From positions 62,001 to 126,000 of the forward strand of contig VWPU01011692.1 in the NCBI GenBank assembly GCA_013398955.1: a stretch of 64,000 nucleotides of DNA, in the 5' to 3' direction. The translations under genes and the position numbers were made by a program. Positions 1 through 12,200 of this stretch are shown here, one piece after another (position 1 is the stretch's first letter; each line of letters starts with the position of its first letter). This stretch comes from Callaeas wilsoni (lineage: Eukaryota; Chordata; Aves; Passeriformes; Callaeidae). The notes under the pieces are model-generated. The model did not search any database. It saw nothing but the letters and a program-made list of their open reading frames with translations, and was not told the DNA's origin.

Positions 1-689
1 ACAGAGAAAGTTAATGGACAGACCTCACTTGACATGATTCTAATGACCATGTTTTTTCTTCGTTACTCTCAGTAAAGTCTCAGCATTGTTTTCTCAGACC
101 AGATCTCCCAGGAATATTTGAATTGCTACAGCCCATTAGGTAATTACAGACCAGGATTCCTCAAATGCCAGAATATGGTCTGTGTTCAGGCTGGGAGTAA
201 ATCAGCTTATCAAGGTCTGGCAAGACCAAGGAACAACCAAGACTATAGGGAAAGCTCAGTCAGCAGTACACTAGGCTGAAAAGGGAGGGCTTCTTGTGCA
301 GAAGGGAGCATTCTGTGTCCCGTTCCCTGAGAAGCAGGGTATTTGTCCAGTCCTGCTACCACTGGCTGTTCTGTCAGAGCACCCTGAGCTCATCTTTCAG
401 TCCCTCCTGATGCTCTTTGGTAAATAGTGAAGAATGAGGCTCATGTCACTGATAATCACTTTTAGCAGAAGCACTTCAACTTTGGCACAGAAACTCTCAT
501 CCAGCAACACATCGCTTGCTTTCATTCTTGAACTATCCCAGGCACCAGCCAATAGGAATAGAGGTGGCATGCATAACAAAATATTAAAAACAAAAATAGA
601 ATATTTCAGTTGGAAAAAATAGAATTTTTCAGTTGAGTGCATAACAAAATATTAAAAATAAGAAATAGAATATATCAGCTGATCCAGCT
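1..689. other. Intergenic, with an imperfect direct repeat
   Basis: No gene is seen. The only structure is an A/T-rich unit of about 42 bases at 571-612 that recurs at 639-681 with a few changes. Short open frames here are A/T-rich and have no recognisable domain. Confidence 0.6.
571..681. repeat. Two-copy A/T-rich direct repeat
   Basis: Both copies begin gcataacaaaatattaaaaa and end near ttcagttg or atcagctg. They are offset by 68 bases. It looks like a local duplication just upstream of a CR1 fragment. Confidence 0.7.
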
Positions 690-1502
690 GAATCTGAAGA
701 TCTTCTTGACTTTGGCAGCCTTGAGGAGTAGGCTCATGAAATTCAACAAGACCAAGAGCAAGGTCCCTCACCTGGGTTGGGGCAATCCCCAACATCAACA
801 CAGGCTGGAGGTGAAGGGATTAAGAGCAGCCCTATGGAGAAGCACTTGGGGATACTGGTAGGCAAAAAATTCTGAATGAATCGGCACTATGCACTTACAG
901 CCCAGAAAGCCAACAGTACCCTGGTCTGTATCAAAGGAAATGTGTCCAGCAGGTTGTGAGAGAGGAGGGATGTTTCCACCTCCACTTTGGTGAGGTCCCA
1001 CCTCCATCTGCATCCTGGTCTGGAGTCCTCAGTACAAGAAAGACCTGAAACTGTTGGAACAGGTCAAGAGGAGGGCCGCAAGGGTGGTCAGGGGGCTGGA
1101 GCACCTCTCCTGTGAAGAAAGGCTGAGAAAGTTGAGATTGTTCGGCCTAAAGAAGACTCTGAGAAGACGTCACTGCAGCATTTCCATACTTAAAGGGGGC
1201 TTATAAGAAAAAGGGAGATGGGCTTTTTACTAGGAGTGTAGTGACAGAACAAAAGGCAAGCGTTTTAAACTAAAAAAGGGTAAATTTAGATTAGACATAA
1301 GGAAGAAATGATTTTACAGTGATGGTGAGATGCTGGAACAACAAGTTATCCAGAGAAGCTGTGGATGCTCCATCACTGGAAGTGTTTAAAGTCAGGTTGG
1401 ATGGGGCTTTGATCAACCTGACCCAGTGCGAGATGGAATATTGCACTAGATGATCCTTCAAAGTCCCTTACAACCCGAACCATTTAATGATTCTATGATT
1501 CT
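690..1502 (+). mobile_element. CR1 LINE, 3' fragment
   Basis: This is the 3' end of a chicken-repeat-1 non-LTR retrotransposon. At about 727-850 the translation resembles the C-terminal tail of the CR1 reverse transcriptase ORF (FNKTKSKVPHLGWGNP, then GLRAALWRSTWGYW). The CR1 3' UTR blocks follow: ctggagcacctctcctgtga, then the lysine/arginine-rich glycine block, then a terminal atgattctatgattct tip at about 1488-1502. The frames are broken, so it is a dead, 5'-truncated copy in + orientation. Confidence 0.9.
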
Positions 1503-1839
1503 TCACATCAAAACTCAGACTGTCAAAATAGAGAGCAGATGGAAAGGATGCTGTAGACAATAAAACTGTATTCCCCATCGCCTGCTTGATTTCTAGTGTC
1601 CCTTTAAATTGCAAAGGGGAGAGAAAGAAGCCGAGAGACCTCTTCAAAGCGGCCAGCTTGACTTTGTAACTAGAAGGTTTTGCATTCTTTTCTCTCCTGA
1701 GTCTGACAACATTTGCTGGTTAGAGGACTTTTGCTCTCTAGTCTCTTTGGCTCTCAGCAGAGAAGGGACTGTGATCTGCCTCAGCAGCTTCTTTTCCTTT
1801 TTGGATTGTTTTCAGCTTGCTTTTCATCCAAGACCAGCT

Positions 1840-2160
1840 GTCATCTCCGGACCTGCTCGGCGGGACCCTCCAAGGGGGATCGTCGGACCCTGCCGGGCCG
1901 GCCCGGCCCAGCTCAGGGCTGCAGGTTTTACCTACAGAAAGAACTCTAAAATTCATAGTCCTCTTTTAGGGGACAGGGGAGGGGGTTTCAATATCCTTTT
2001 TTCCCCGTGACAGCGAGGGACTCTGTTTGTTAAATAAATAGGTTTTTTTCACTTCCGCTCGAGAAATTATTTTCCCGAACCCGTGGGGGAGGTGCTGCCG
2101 GGGCCTGCTTGCCTGGCAGGCAGGAGAGAGAGAGAGAGAGACGCCCCTCTCGGGTCGTTT
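1840..2160. other. GC/CpG-rich patch in A/T-rich intergenic DNA
   Basis: The segment contains ggaccctgccgggccggccc, a cttccgctcgag stretch with an ETS-like CTTCCG, and cgaacccgtggggg. It is clearly richer in CpG than its surroundings. It could be a small unannotated promoter or first exon, or the remnant of a GC-rich repeat. No conserved protein is visible. Confidence 0.3.
2124..2141. repeat. (AG)n microsatellite
   Basis: About nine uninterrupted ga/ag dinucleotides. Confidence 0.95.
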
Positions 2161-2290
2161 CCTCCTGGATTTGTGTCCAAACTGGCACAAACTGTTTTAA
2201 GGTCACTGAAAGAATCACCTTCAAAGGCGAAATATTGGCAAAAACAGGTTTAATATGAAAGCAAAAGCACGACAATGTTCGTTGGCAAGT

Positions 2291-2350
2291 TTTCACTCTA
2301 TTACTTTCACTCTAGTACTTTCACTCTAGTGAAAGTACTTTCACTCTATT
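2291..2350. repeat. 14-bp tandem repeat containing a perfect palindrome
   Basis: The motif tttcactcta recurs about every 14 bases, four times. In the middle, agtactttcact (2314-2325) and agtgaaagtact (2328-2339) form a perfect 12-bp inverted repeat with a two-base spacer. Confidence 0.85.
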
Positions 2351-2405
2351 TCACCTCTATTACAGGTGGTTAAAGCACACAGAGAAACAGCAAACAAAAA
2401 TCCAA

Positions 2406-2425
2406 AATCAATCAATCAATCAATC
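2406..2425. repeat. (AATC)5 microsatellite
   Basis: Five uninterrupted aatc units. Confidence 0.95.
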
Positions 2426-2590
2426 CAAACTAAAATAAACCCAAAACGAAATACGTGGAGGCTGAGGGAGGGGTGGGGGTGGTGAGAAAAGGATAGGGAA
2501 GGGTAAGGATAAAAAGGAATACAGAATACTTTCCTTTCCCCGCACTAAACTGAGCCTGGACTTGACCAACAGGTAATGCCTAAAGGCCCA

Positions 2591-2678
2591 ACAGCACTTA
2601 ATCTGAAGAGCACTTAACCTTAACTCCACTTAGCACTTAACCTTAACAGCACTTAACAGCACTTAACATCACTTAATC
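2591..2678. repeat. Degenerate agcacttaac minisatellite
   Basis: The unit cacttaa recurs at least seven times in about 88 bases, with linkers such as ccttaacag and catc. Unit length varies between about 10 and 20 bases, which suggests slippage of a short motif. Confidence 0.8.
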
Positions 2679-5600
2679 GATAGGTTAAACAATTTGACAA
2701 AGGATTCATATAAAATTTACTTTACCTCAACAGTAACTTACTTACAGGCCTCACTTGCTTACAAATCTGAAGTACTTAAGAATCTAGGAGAGCAACATTC
2801 CTAGTACATTTGCTATAGCATATTCACACTTGCATGCACACAGACATAAAGGAGTCTGTACAAGGTAGATCTGTGAAAGATTCCTCTTGAATTCAGTGAA
2901 TTCCTCATGTCTGCCTTTGCATCTTCTGAACAGGTGATGGGTTGAGCCTTAAGATGTGGGGATATCAGCCACATCATTCAGCTGTCCTCTGAGTTTAGCA
3001 AACTTCAGGTTTAGCACACTTGAGAGTTTGGTGGCTCTTAGAGGCCCCACTCAGAGGGATTTTGCTGTTTGCAGCTGCTGCAGTCCAGGAGAGCTCCAAG
3101 GATCTCACTTTGGCCTGCTGCATGTGGAGTTGCAAGAGAGTTGGCTTTAGTCAGAGTAATTTTCCATCCTGGCTGCAATTCGGGTCAGTAACTTTCTTTG
3201 AATGTTTGATAAGGAAAATATTATTCCCCTTGGGTTGTTATTCAGGCAAGAAAAATAAATTTCCAATGCTGTTTGTTAAAAAAGCAGGAGCTCATCAGAC
3301 AGCACTAGTTCCTGGGAGCAGACAGTGTTTCTGATAAGCTCAAGAGGAGCTGAGCCCAGGTGCTGCTCATTGAGGTCAAGGTCTAAGGTACGTTCCTCAG
3401 ATCGTAGTGACTCGGTGGGGGGGAAAGTGGGATGCACAACCATACTTTGCTTCAGACACTGAAGACTTCCCTTTTTTTTTTTTCTTTTTCACCTTCTTGC
3501 AGTCACTGTATTTTTGAGAATTCTCTTTACAAGCTCAGCTCAGGTACTTGCTCATGGAGGAAACAATCCCTCCCCATTCCCAGTCATTCCACTGGTAGAG
3601 TCATATTCATCTTCATTTCATTATGTCAGCCATCAAGAAGTAGCAAATTTTTCTCTCTGCGAGGCAAAGCTGCATATTGCTTTAAGGTTTTCAGCTAGCA
3701 TTTTCAAATAGGATGTTGTAACACTCATATGCTAGTCTGCTTTTACCACCTCTGACATCTACAGGTGTCTCTGCTACAGTCCCATACTTTGGTTTTGTGT
3801 TTTGTACTTTTCCTAATATTTCATTTAATTAGCTACCCTTGGGTGATTATAGATGCTCACAGGGTATCTCAGGAGTGCAAGGAGAACTACTTCATTCTTT
3901 AGCTCTACTTTCCTCTCACACTCTACCAGCTGATAAGCAGCTGGTTTTGAAACCATGAGAGAATACAAATTCATAGAACTGAGTTCCAGGAGGGGACACT
4001 CCCACTTTAAACTGTCACATGTAATACAAACCATCTTGTGTCAACCAGTTACCTCTGTATTTAACCCAATTACTTGTGTTGAACAAAAGCATAGCTTGTG
4101 GTTGACTTAAATATGTACATGACACCTGATTTACAGACATAAAATCATGGCTCTATCATCTCACCAGAGATCGATTCCAGGCATTAATCATACTCACCAC
4201 TAAATATTTGGGCTTTATTCTTCATTTGAATGACTTGGATCAGTTGGCAGCCACTGCTTTTGAGCCACTGCTGTTTGAGTAAGAAACCCATTGGCACACA
4301 GGATTTTTTCAATCCAAAATGTTTCTCTGTTACAATCCAGTCACTTCTCAGTCATTTATTTGATAAATTCAACACGATCAATATCTTAAATATTGTAGTG
4401 AAATGCATTTTCTCAAGTCTAAGAAATCAGGTGAGGACCTCTTTTTCTCATACTTTTTTTTCAATTTTTAAGGTTGATTTTTGCCCTTCAGAACACTAAT
4501 TCCCACAGGCCATTCTGGCATCATCATCAGCTATACTATATACCACAGTGAAATAATTTTACTTTTCCTACTTGCTGTGCTCATTTATACATCCAAAAAT
4601 TACTGCTTTAATACCTCTTGCTACAGCAGTCATGGATATGCATGTTTAGTGAATTTCACAGTTGCCTCATTCCATACCAGTCCCTCATTTTGTATTGACT
4701 GACATGTCAAGAGCGCTTTGAAGACCTGCGACACTAAAAATAGATAAAGCATGATTCGAGCCTAAGTACTTGTAAGTTTTTCAAAAAATGCTGCATCAAC
4801 CAGTTAAAATAAAACTAAAACTAAAAAAAGCAGAAAAAGCTGAAGGCACAGATTGAGAAGTCCAAATAAACCGAAATTAAACCGAAATGAAAATAAGTTA
4901 AATTTCTCTGCTGGAATCCTCCTATCTCGCTTTGGCCCGTTTCTATCGCCAGCTAGCAGACACGGCAGCAGCACGGCTGAGAGAGAGACTGATTCAGAGA
5001 CAAAATCTAGGAGTTCTGGTGTGTAATTTAGCAAAAGTCCACAAGAGGGGGGTACCAGCCACAAGCAACGCGTGCTCGGGAAATGGGATCTGCCTGGGTA
5101 GGTCTGCAGAGGGTTTTGCGGTGCGCTTTCGCTTACATGGCAGCGCTTCTGGAGCCCCTCTGGAGATGGACACCCAGCCCCAGTGTGGTTTTTACTTAGA
5201 CAGCTCGACCTCGGTTGTTTTTAGGATTCTAAAGTAACTGAAATAGTTCTATATAAAATAGTTGATAATAACATATACTGAAGCAAACAATCCAAAATAT
5301 CCTATCAGTCACTTCAACTTTTGAGATAATAGGAAGCTAAGTCTGATTCTAGAAAGAAATACGTCAGTAGCTAACAATAGAATTTGTTCCCATGCCTTTA
5401 TAGGAAAGGTAAAAAGCCCAGATATTCCTTTTTTACAGAGGAGGTTACTGAGTCAAAACTGCAGATCTCACTTAAGCCAGCACTGCATCATACAGAGCAG
5501 TACTTAAATCCATATTTAACTCTTTTTCTTATATTTTGGCCCTAGATGCTTTGTCTGGGTTTTTTTCCAAATCTGAGAGTTTGAAACAAAAAAGTCTAAA

Positions 5601-6010
5601 GCTCAAGTCTTGTAAAATCTGTTTTACATGTTGATTTTCAATGCAGCTCCATTCTTTTTTTCAATGCTGAATGCTATATAGGGGAGTACGTCTGTAATCA
5701 GGACACTGTGATAGCTGTTTGCCTGAAGAACCAAAAGCTCAACCTCAGGGTCCTGGCATTTCTGGATAATATAGCACAGATTTCTTCAGCCCTGATGAAA
5801 GCTGAAAGCAACCAGTATTCTTGAAAATCATCCCAGTTTTAGCTAAAAAAAGTTTATACCTTTAGGTAAATGTGTGCAATTTCAGGTAAATCCAGTGTAT
5901 TTATATTTCTTAATATTTATGCTGCCTCTGAAATACATTTGCACTCATTATACATTCCTTTCTCCTTCTGAAAGGTAGATGATTGCTGGTTACTTCTGCT
6001 GTCATCCTGG

Positions 6011-6756
6011 TGTTATAGATATATATTATAATATTGGCTTTTCGCAGATATTAGAGAATGTTAAACGTATAATGTTAAAATGGATTCACAATAAGAATAT
6101 GACTGTAGATTGTTCTGTTAATAGTGAATGTAGTGATGCAATCCGTCCTTGAGTGGAAGGAATTGGTGTAAATAAGATACAAGAAAGTTCAAAGGGGGGG
6201 TTAAGGGATGATCCATCCAGAGCCCCTTGTTATTGCTGGTGCTTCTCAGAAGCAGGATGGGAGGATGTAGGTTTGTTGTAAACAGGAAAGCCATCTGACC
6301 TGGTCCCTGCTCTCCGAAACCCCTGAATCAGCTGAAGCTAAGCTCATAGCACAGGCCGAATCCAAGAGCCTAAAAGAGCATGCGTGACAAGGAAAGGTAA
6401 AAAGTTCAACTGAGAGGAAGACCCCGGCCCCTGAGAGGAAGACTCTTCTTCATCCCTGAAGACCCCGGCCCACGACCACCAGGAGGCACGGCGCATGCTC
6501 AAATAACCTTTGCGTTCATTTGAATACGAAGCGGGGAGAGGTCATGAATATGTATAGGCGTATTTAGAAGTTGAATGCATATGTAAAACTTTAAGGATAA
6601 ATACAAAGATAACTGCTTCGGTCGGCGCGGACCGTTGGTGGGACAGAGACCGCTCGGCCGCCTGGCGCCGTATCTTTTGCTTTATTGTCTTGTCCCTTAC
6701 TGTCCCTTTATTAAAAGCTTTTAAATCCTAACAGGAGAAAAAGCGTGTTTTTCACA
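6011..6756 (+). mobile_element. Solo endogenous-retrovirus LTR
   Basis: The element begins TGTTATAG and ends TTTTTCACA. It is flanked directly on both sides by ctgg (6007-6010 and 6757-6760), a 4-bp target-site duplication. Inside are a TATA-like gataaataca at about 6597, a CpG-rich stretch after it (about 6618-6670, probable R region) and attaaa at about 6710 as a polyadenylation signal. This order fits U3-R-U5. There are no internal retroviral genes, so it is a recombined solo LTR. A 4-bp duplication is common in ERV1-type elements, but I cannot assign the family. Confidence 0.65.
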
Positions 6757-6760
6757 CTGG

Positions 6761-8879
6761 AGATTTGGATACCTGGCAGCTGTTGAAAGTTAGATCTATT
6801 ACCAGAGGGTGCAATGGAAATGCAGTAATTGTAGCTGAAACTCCAGGTCTGGAGGAAAGGGACGTGCTCTTTTCCCACTAGAGGTGACTATTAGCTTATT
6901 ACACACAAGTACAGAGTCCTGTAGGAGGCCATAAATACTGTTAAAGCACTTCCCACAAGGGTTTCATGTAGGAATAGTCATCTACATTTTGACAGCGGGC
7001 CTCTGGAGCATCTAGAGAGTGACCATGCTCTACCATGGGTAGGGCCCTCCTGGAGACAATGCTTATCCCACCGGTCCTTGCCATGTGCCTGCCAACATCC
7101 GTGTTTTTCCCTCACTCTTAGTGACTAAGTCAGGGAAGGGAGATTATCCAACTCGAGTGTGAGTCCCCTTGGCCTTCCACCAGGATGGGTGCTCGTGGCT
7201 GCTTGTAGTAGGCAGCAGCTCCACAAAGCCCAGCTTCTTCAATGGCTGTATGGAGGATGTCCATTGCCTGTCCTGGGCATCCCTTGTGAGGGACCCAGCT
7301 GCTCCCTAAAGGAAGAAAGGAAGCCAGGAATGACCATCAGCAAGCCTGATTCTGCTCATCAGCATTCTTGAAAACCAGCCCAGTCTTATATGCAGAAGGA
7401 CAAAATTGGGAGCCAGAGACCTGCCCTAAGCTAGGGAAAGCAGAATCCATGGGACATGGACTTGGCATTGACAAAAACATGTGGAAGATGATGAGCAGGG
7501 GCAGACCTAGAGAAGGACATTCAGTAGTCACCATCTAGAGATGAAGGGTGGAGACAGGCAGCAGTTTGGGCAGCTGACTATAATTTTAGGAGTGAAGTGG
7601 GCTTGAACCATGGTTCTGGCAACGTGAGTAGTCATCATGGAGAGACTAAGTGAGCTTCATCTGAGGTACAGGTTATATTCCTCTGGTGAACGAACAGCAC
7701 GTGAGAAGGCAGTGCAGCCTTTCATCCAGGGGTTCCACTGTCTCTCATTCAAAGCAAAGTTTGATTTAGCACAGGTGAGTGAATTTCAGTCACTTTTATT
7801 GAGAAAATTATTAAGGCGTGAAAAAATACATAAAGCCTCACCAGTAAAACCAATTCGTAGTGTAAGTGAAACAGTCAAAATTCTAACACTTAGGAGCGTA
7901 AAGGTTAGAGGAGAATTCCAGTGTGAAAGACAAAAAACAAATCAGGAGATCAGAAGACAGCAACCAGCAGTACTGAGGACAGGTCTGCTCCACAGAGCAG
8001 TGGAAGTCAGACTCTCCCCATCCGACTGATGTTCTCTTCTGACAAACAAAGCGCCTTAGGGCATCTTATCACAGCCAGTGAGCCCAGTAGCTTATTAGTT
8101 CTAGCTCTGTATTTGTTACATAAAAAAATGTTTGGGTTTGGCAGTAGGCTCTTCAATAGTGTTTGTCCTGCCTTAAGACTTTTTGCTTAGAAAATAAAAG
8201 TTACCTGAACAAAGTGGCTTCTTTGTTTCACCACCTCGTCTGGTCAGGGTAAATCACTGTAGAGATCAGTATCTTCAAGGAGATGAAAGAAGGGATGTTA
8301 AGTTCCACTAAATTAGGCTTGGACTTTAGAGGTAAATCCAAAAGTGTGTTTTGTTTAAGAGTACTTTTTCCAGTTTTTGAAGATTAAGAAGCAACTGCAC
8401 CTCCTAATGAAAAATTAGAGTAGAATCAGAAGAGACTGAAAAGAAATAGGGAAGATGGATGACAGAGAAAATAAATATAACTGAGTGGAAGAACTTATCT
8501 GCATCTTGAAATTATGTATTTTCAGAAGGCTTTATCACATTCTCCTACAGTCTAAAGAGACAATCTTTAGTTTACAAAGCAAGCAAGCAAGCAACCAAAA
8601 ACCCTGCTAAATGGAATTTGCTAGCTGTGTGGATTCTCTCCTTGTTTTGTAGGTCAGACATCTTGCTGTAATGTGCCCCTCTAGAGTCTATAATTACAGG
8701 CTGTCCTCATTCTTACTGACATTTCCAACCTATAATATTCATAGTATAATATAATATAATATAATAGTCATAAACTTCACCTGTCTTAGATGCCAAATGA
8801 TTTGCGTTTTTATTGGCAAGCAGTATTATTTGTTATGAAGTCATGTGGAATTTAGTATGTGACAATTAACCCTCTTGCG
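6761..8879. other. Intergenic, no gene recognised
   Basis: Unique-looking sequence. A 130-codon open frame at 7637-8029 has no recognisable domain or splice context, and I do not call it a gene. Simple repeats lie at about 8578-8597 (aagc units) and 8744-8765 (tataa units). Confidence 0.5.
8744..8765. repeat. (TATAA)n microsatellite
   Basis: Four consecutive tataa units. Confidence 0.85.
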
Positions 8880-9290
8880 ATTCATAGAATAGAAGCATTG
8901 AGATTGGAAAATAAGTTCATCAAATTGAACGATTAACACAGCACTGCCAAGTCCACCACTAAGCCATGTCTCTAAGCACCACATCTACACTTTTAAATAC
9001 TTCCATATTTGGTGACTCCACCACTTCCCTGGGCAGCCTGTTCCAGCCTGACAACCCTTTACATGAAGAATTTTTTTCCTAATACTCAATCCAAACCTCC
9101 CCTAGTACAACCTGAGACTTTTTCCTCTCATCCTGTCACTTGTTACTTGGGAGAAGAGACCCACCCCCATCTAGTTAAAACCTCCTTTCAGGGAGTTGCA
9201 GAGAGCCATAAGGTCTCCCCTAAGCTTCCTTTTTTTCCTAAACTCCTCCGGCTCCCTCATCAGTCTTGTGCTGTAGTAAGTTTGCTCAGC
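8880..9290 (-). mobile_element. CR1 LINE, 3' fragment
   Basis: Read on the minus strand this is the CR1 3' UTR, ending in the attctatgaat tip at 8880-8890. Diagnostic blocks on the + strand include ccctgggcagcctgttccag at 9027-9046 and tttcagggagttgcagagag at about 9186-9205. 5'-truncated. Confidence 0.9.
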
Positions 9291-12200
9291 AGCAGGATAA
9301 AGTCACTCAAAGCAGAGCTGATGTGGATTAATTCCTGTAAGTTTGCTTGGGTTTTTTTTTAGTATTTTCTAAGCTCTCTCTCCTAGTCCCTTCTAGTTTT
9401 CTGGTTTGTCCTTCCTATCCGCCCTCCAGAGCTCACCTGTTCTGAATTTCTAGAGCATGTATGGATTACTGTTGATGTGTAATTTGCAATTCCACCTCAT
9501 AGGAATTCACAAATACGCCCAGCTCTTCTGTTCATAGAGCTAGTGCACCTCTTGCTTCAGCATTGCTGCATATTGAACTTGAAGGTGTGATTGTCTTCTG
9601 GGTGAACCTGAGCTGCAGCTATGTAGAAACAAACTACTTACCAAGCAAACAATGGAGTGAAGCAGCCTCTGGGGTCCATAGAGAGAATGTGTTTGTATTG
9701 CATGTGGAGATAAAACAGTACAGAGGCTGCATTTCTGGTCAGTACTGTGTAACTGCTCAAAAGGAAAACATTTTTTTAAAATGCTGCTGCAATGCTGAAA
9801 TGATTCTCCACCCTAACTCTGTCTTCTGGTTCTTCAACTTCTTTGTCCTTTCTCATGATCTGTAGCCTGTCTGCTATCCATTAACCCTACTCCTACATCA
9901 CCATCTTCTCACCATAAGCCTGAAGATTGTAGTGCCTTGTGAAAACATTTTGCTGTCTTCAGCAAGGAACAACTAGGAAGTGTCTGTAAAACATATCACC
10001 AAAATCAGATAAAAACACAAAACACTGTCACAACTAGTGTGAAGATTGTAATTTTTAAAATAATGAGTTAGCCTCTCCCTTTCCGTCCTTTCATCCTAGT
10101 CACCTGACTCGCGATTATGGCTATTATTGGCTGAACACCCACTGACTTTATAGGGTAAGAAAAAGAGGTTAACATATTGATAGCATATTAAAAAATCACT
10201 ATGTGAAATCTGAGATAAAATGATAGAAAAATGGACAGCTTAATCCCAGCTTTACACAGAAAATAGAACCAAGAAGGGGACAAATGCTTATAGGTGTAAC
10301 TGTTGGGGCTGCCACAGGATATGTAGCCACTGGCTGCATGACAGCCTGCATGTCGCCTGTGACCCTCAAACCCAAATAACTTTAAATTACTGCCTGGATT
10401 CCCCAGGAATTACAGCTTTGCCCCCAGAGAGGTACCCTTTTAAATATTCTGTACTATCTAACTGCAAAGAACATAATAGCTAGTGGCTTTAATTCCCTAA
10501 TTATGCATTAATAAGAGACAAATAATTTCACAATGTTCCTGCTGGAATAGAGAGAAAATATTGCTAAACATCCCTTGGTAGACTTTAAAAATACAATATG
10601 TCATCAGGATGAAGTTCATTATGTGTTGCATAATATTTTTAACTTCTTAGTATAATTCCAGTTCATGCATTACATATATATTTGATAATGTTTTTGCTGT
10701 TGTTCAGACCTAAGCTGGTTTTTTTTGACATTCATTAAAATAATTCTGAAAACATTTGCAGAGCTCTTCATTGTGATCAGTCTTGAAAATATCCAGCTGC
10801 ACTGCACTTCTTTAAAAAAATTAATTTAACCACCCAGCTTCTCAATAAAATGCTCATTGAAAGGACAACAGATTTTTATTCCTTCACACACCCACTGATA
10901 AAAAGGCAATGATTACAGCTTTTTATGTAAGTGGCCTCTTGCTTCAGAACTTGAAGCATCTTTGATTCTGAGTAACTACAATTTCATATAATCATCCTTC
11001 TCATTCTTCAGGACCCCTACCACCCCTCACAGAAACATTTACCAGGCTCTGCTGCTTCTCATGATCATGAGTGAAACACAGGACTAGATATTCTTTTGTC
11101 TTTCTGTATAGACACCAGACTTGCTCCATCTATCTACCCGTGTAGGTAGAAGACCATTACTAATTAATTAATGACAAGGGTGCACAGTGAGACCAGGCTC
11201 TTTGTCACGTGTAGCACGTCCATGGACAGCAAAGGTCCGTCTCATGCTGTCCACGCTGTCACGGACACTGAAGACATTGCTCCTGATGCCTGTGCTCCTG
11301 GGGTAGTTGTGGCCAAGACCCAGGGACATGTGTTTTATGGCTCTGCAGCTTAAGATGGCTCAGAATGATGCCTGCTTCTGCACAAGAGGCAGGCTTCATC
11401 AAGGGATTTATTTTTTATACCCTGGAGTTCAGCCAGCCCTTTCTGGTTATTCCAGGATCACATCACTGCCCTGCCAACTGCTGATCATCCAAGTCTGAAA
11501 ACAGCATTTTGCTGAGTGAAGCTGCATCTGGAGAAGGGTTAAAAGGAAATACTGCTCAACTCCAACCTCTTCTTGGGAGCCTTTATTTCCTGGTTGTGAA
11601 GTTATCATAAAATTTTCAAAATTCCTGTTTCAGCCTTTTTATATTTGCTACTGTGAGATTTAAATCATTAAAAGATGTTTCTCAGTAGTCATTTTGACAG
11701 GGTAATGCAAATGAAACAAGTTTCTCATTCTAGAAAAAAAAATGTTCAGGAATGTATGTAAATTGTGAAGTTGGGAAATAAGGTCATGGCATTTAAAAAC
11801 AATAAAATCAGTAGCTCTATCTAGCTACCACCTTATTTACAATAACATAAGCCAAAAAAGGTAGCTCTTACAGTGAACTTACATTTCAAGAAATGCAAAT
11901 ATGCTGAGCTCTTCACCACAGCCTGGAGAGTGAGAGTAAATGAAGAAGTAGCAGGGAGCCACCCATTTTCAGTGTTTTGGCTGGAAATACAGAAATGTTC
12001 TGATAGCAGCCGAGCCTTGAACAGATGCATCTTTCAGAATTCTGTAATTGCTTCAATTCCCACTACTAACCACTCCAAACAGAAGTATCAGGAAAAATTA
12101 CTCACAAATTACGTCATCTTGAAAGAAATTTTGCATGAGTATTTCATATAGAGAAGGCAGTTTCTTGGGGTGGAAGGAGAACAAGCGTGCAGTTTTGTTG

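Larger units (their letters stand above)
1503..6010. other. Intergenic, no gene recognised
   Basis: This stretch holds simple repeats (2124-2141, 2406-2425, 2591-2678), a palindromic tandem repeat at 2291-2350 and a CpG-containing patch at about 1840-2160. A second, weaker CpG patch lies at about 4916-5180. Several open frames of 60-133 codons occur, but none shows a domain, splice-supported continuation or coding-like composition that I can recognise. Confidence 0.55.

Noticed and set aside
1609..2010. Open frame of 133 codons
   Set aside because: Overlaps the CpG patch; no domain and low-complexity composition.
2591..2678. Telomere-like repeat
   Set aside because: Units are cacttaac-like, not TTAGGG, and the array is short and irregular.
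7637..8029. Open frame of 130 codons
   Set aside because: No recognisable domain, no splice-linked partner, A/T-rich surroundings; not supported as a gene.
8578..8597. Possible CRISPR-like or phage repeat
   Set aside because: It is a simple aagc microsatellite in vertebrate DNA; no spacer structure.
11171..11498. Overlapping 60-63 codon frames in a slightly CpG-rich stretch
   Set aside because: Too short, no conserved motif; left as unannotated.
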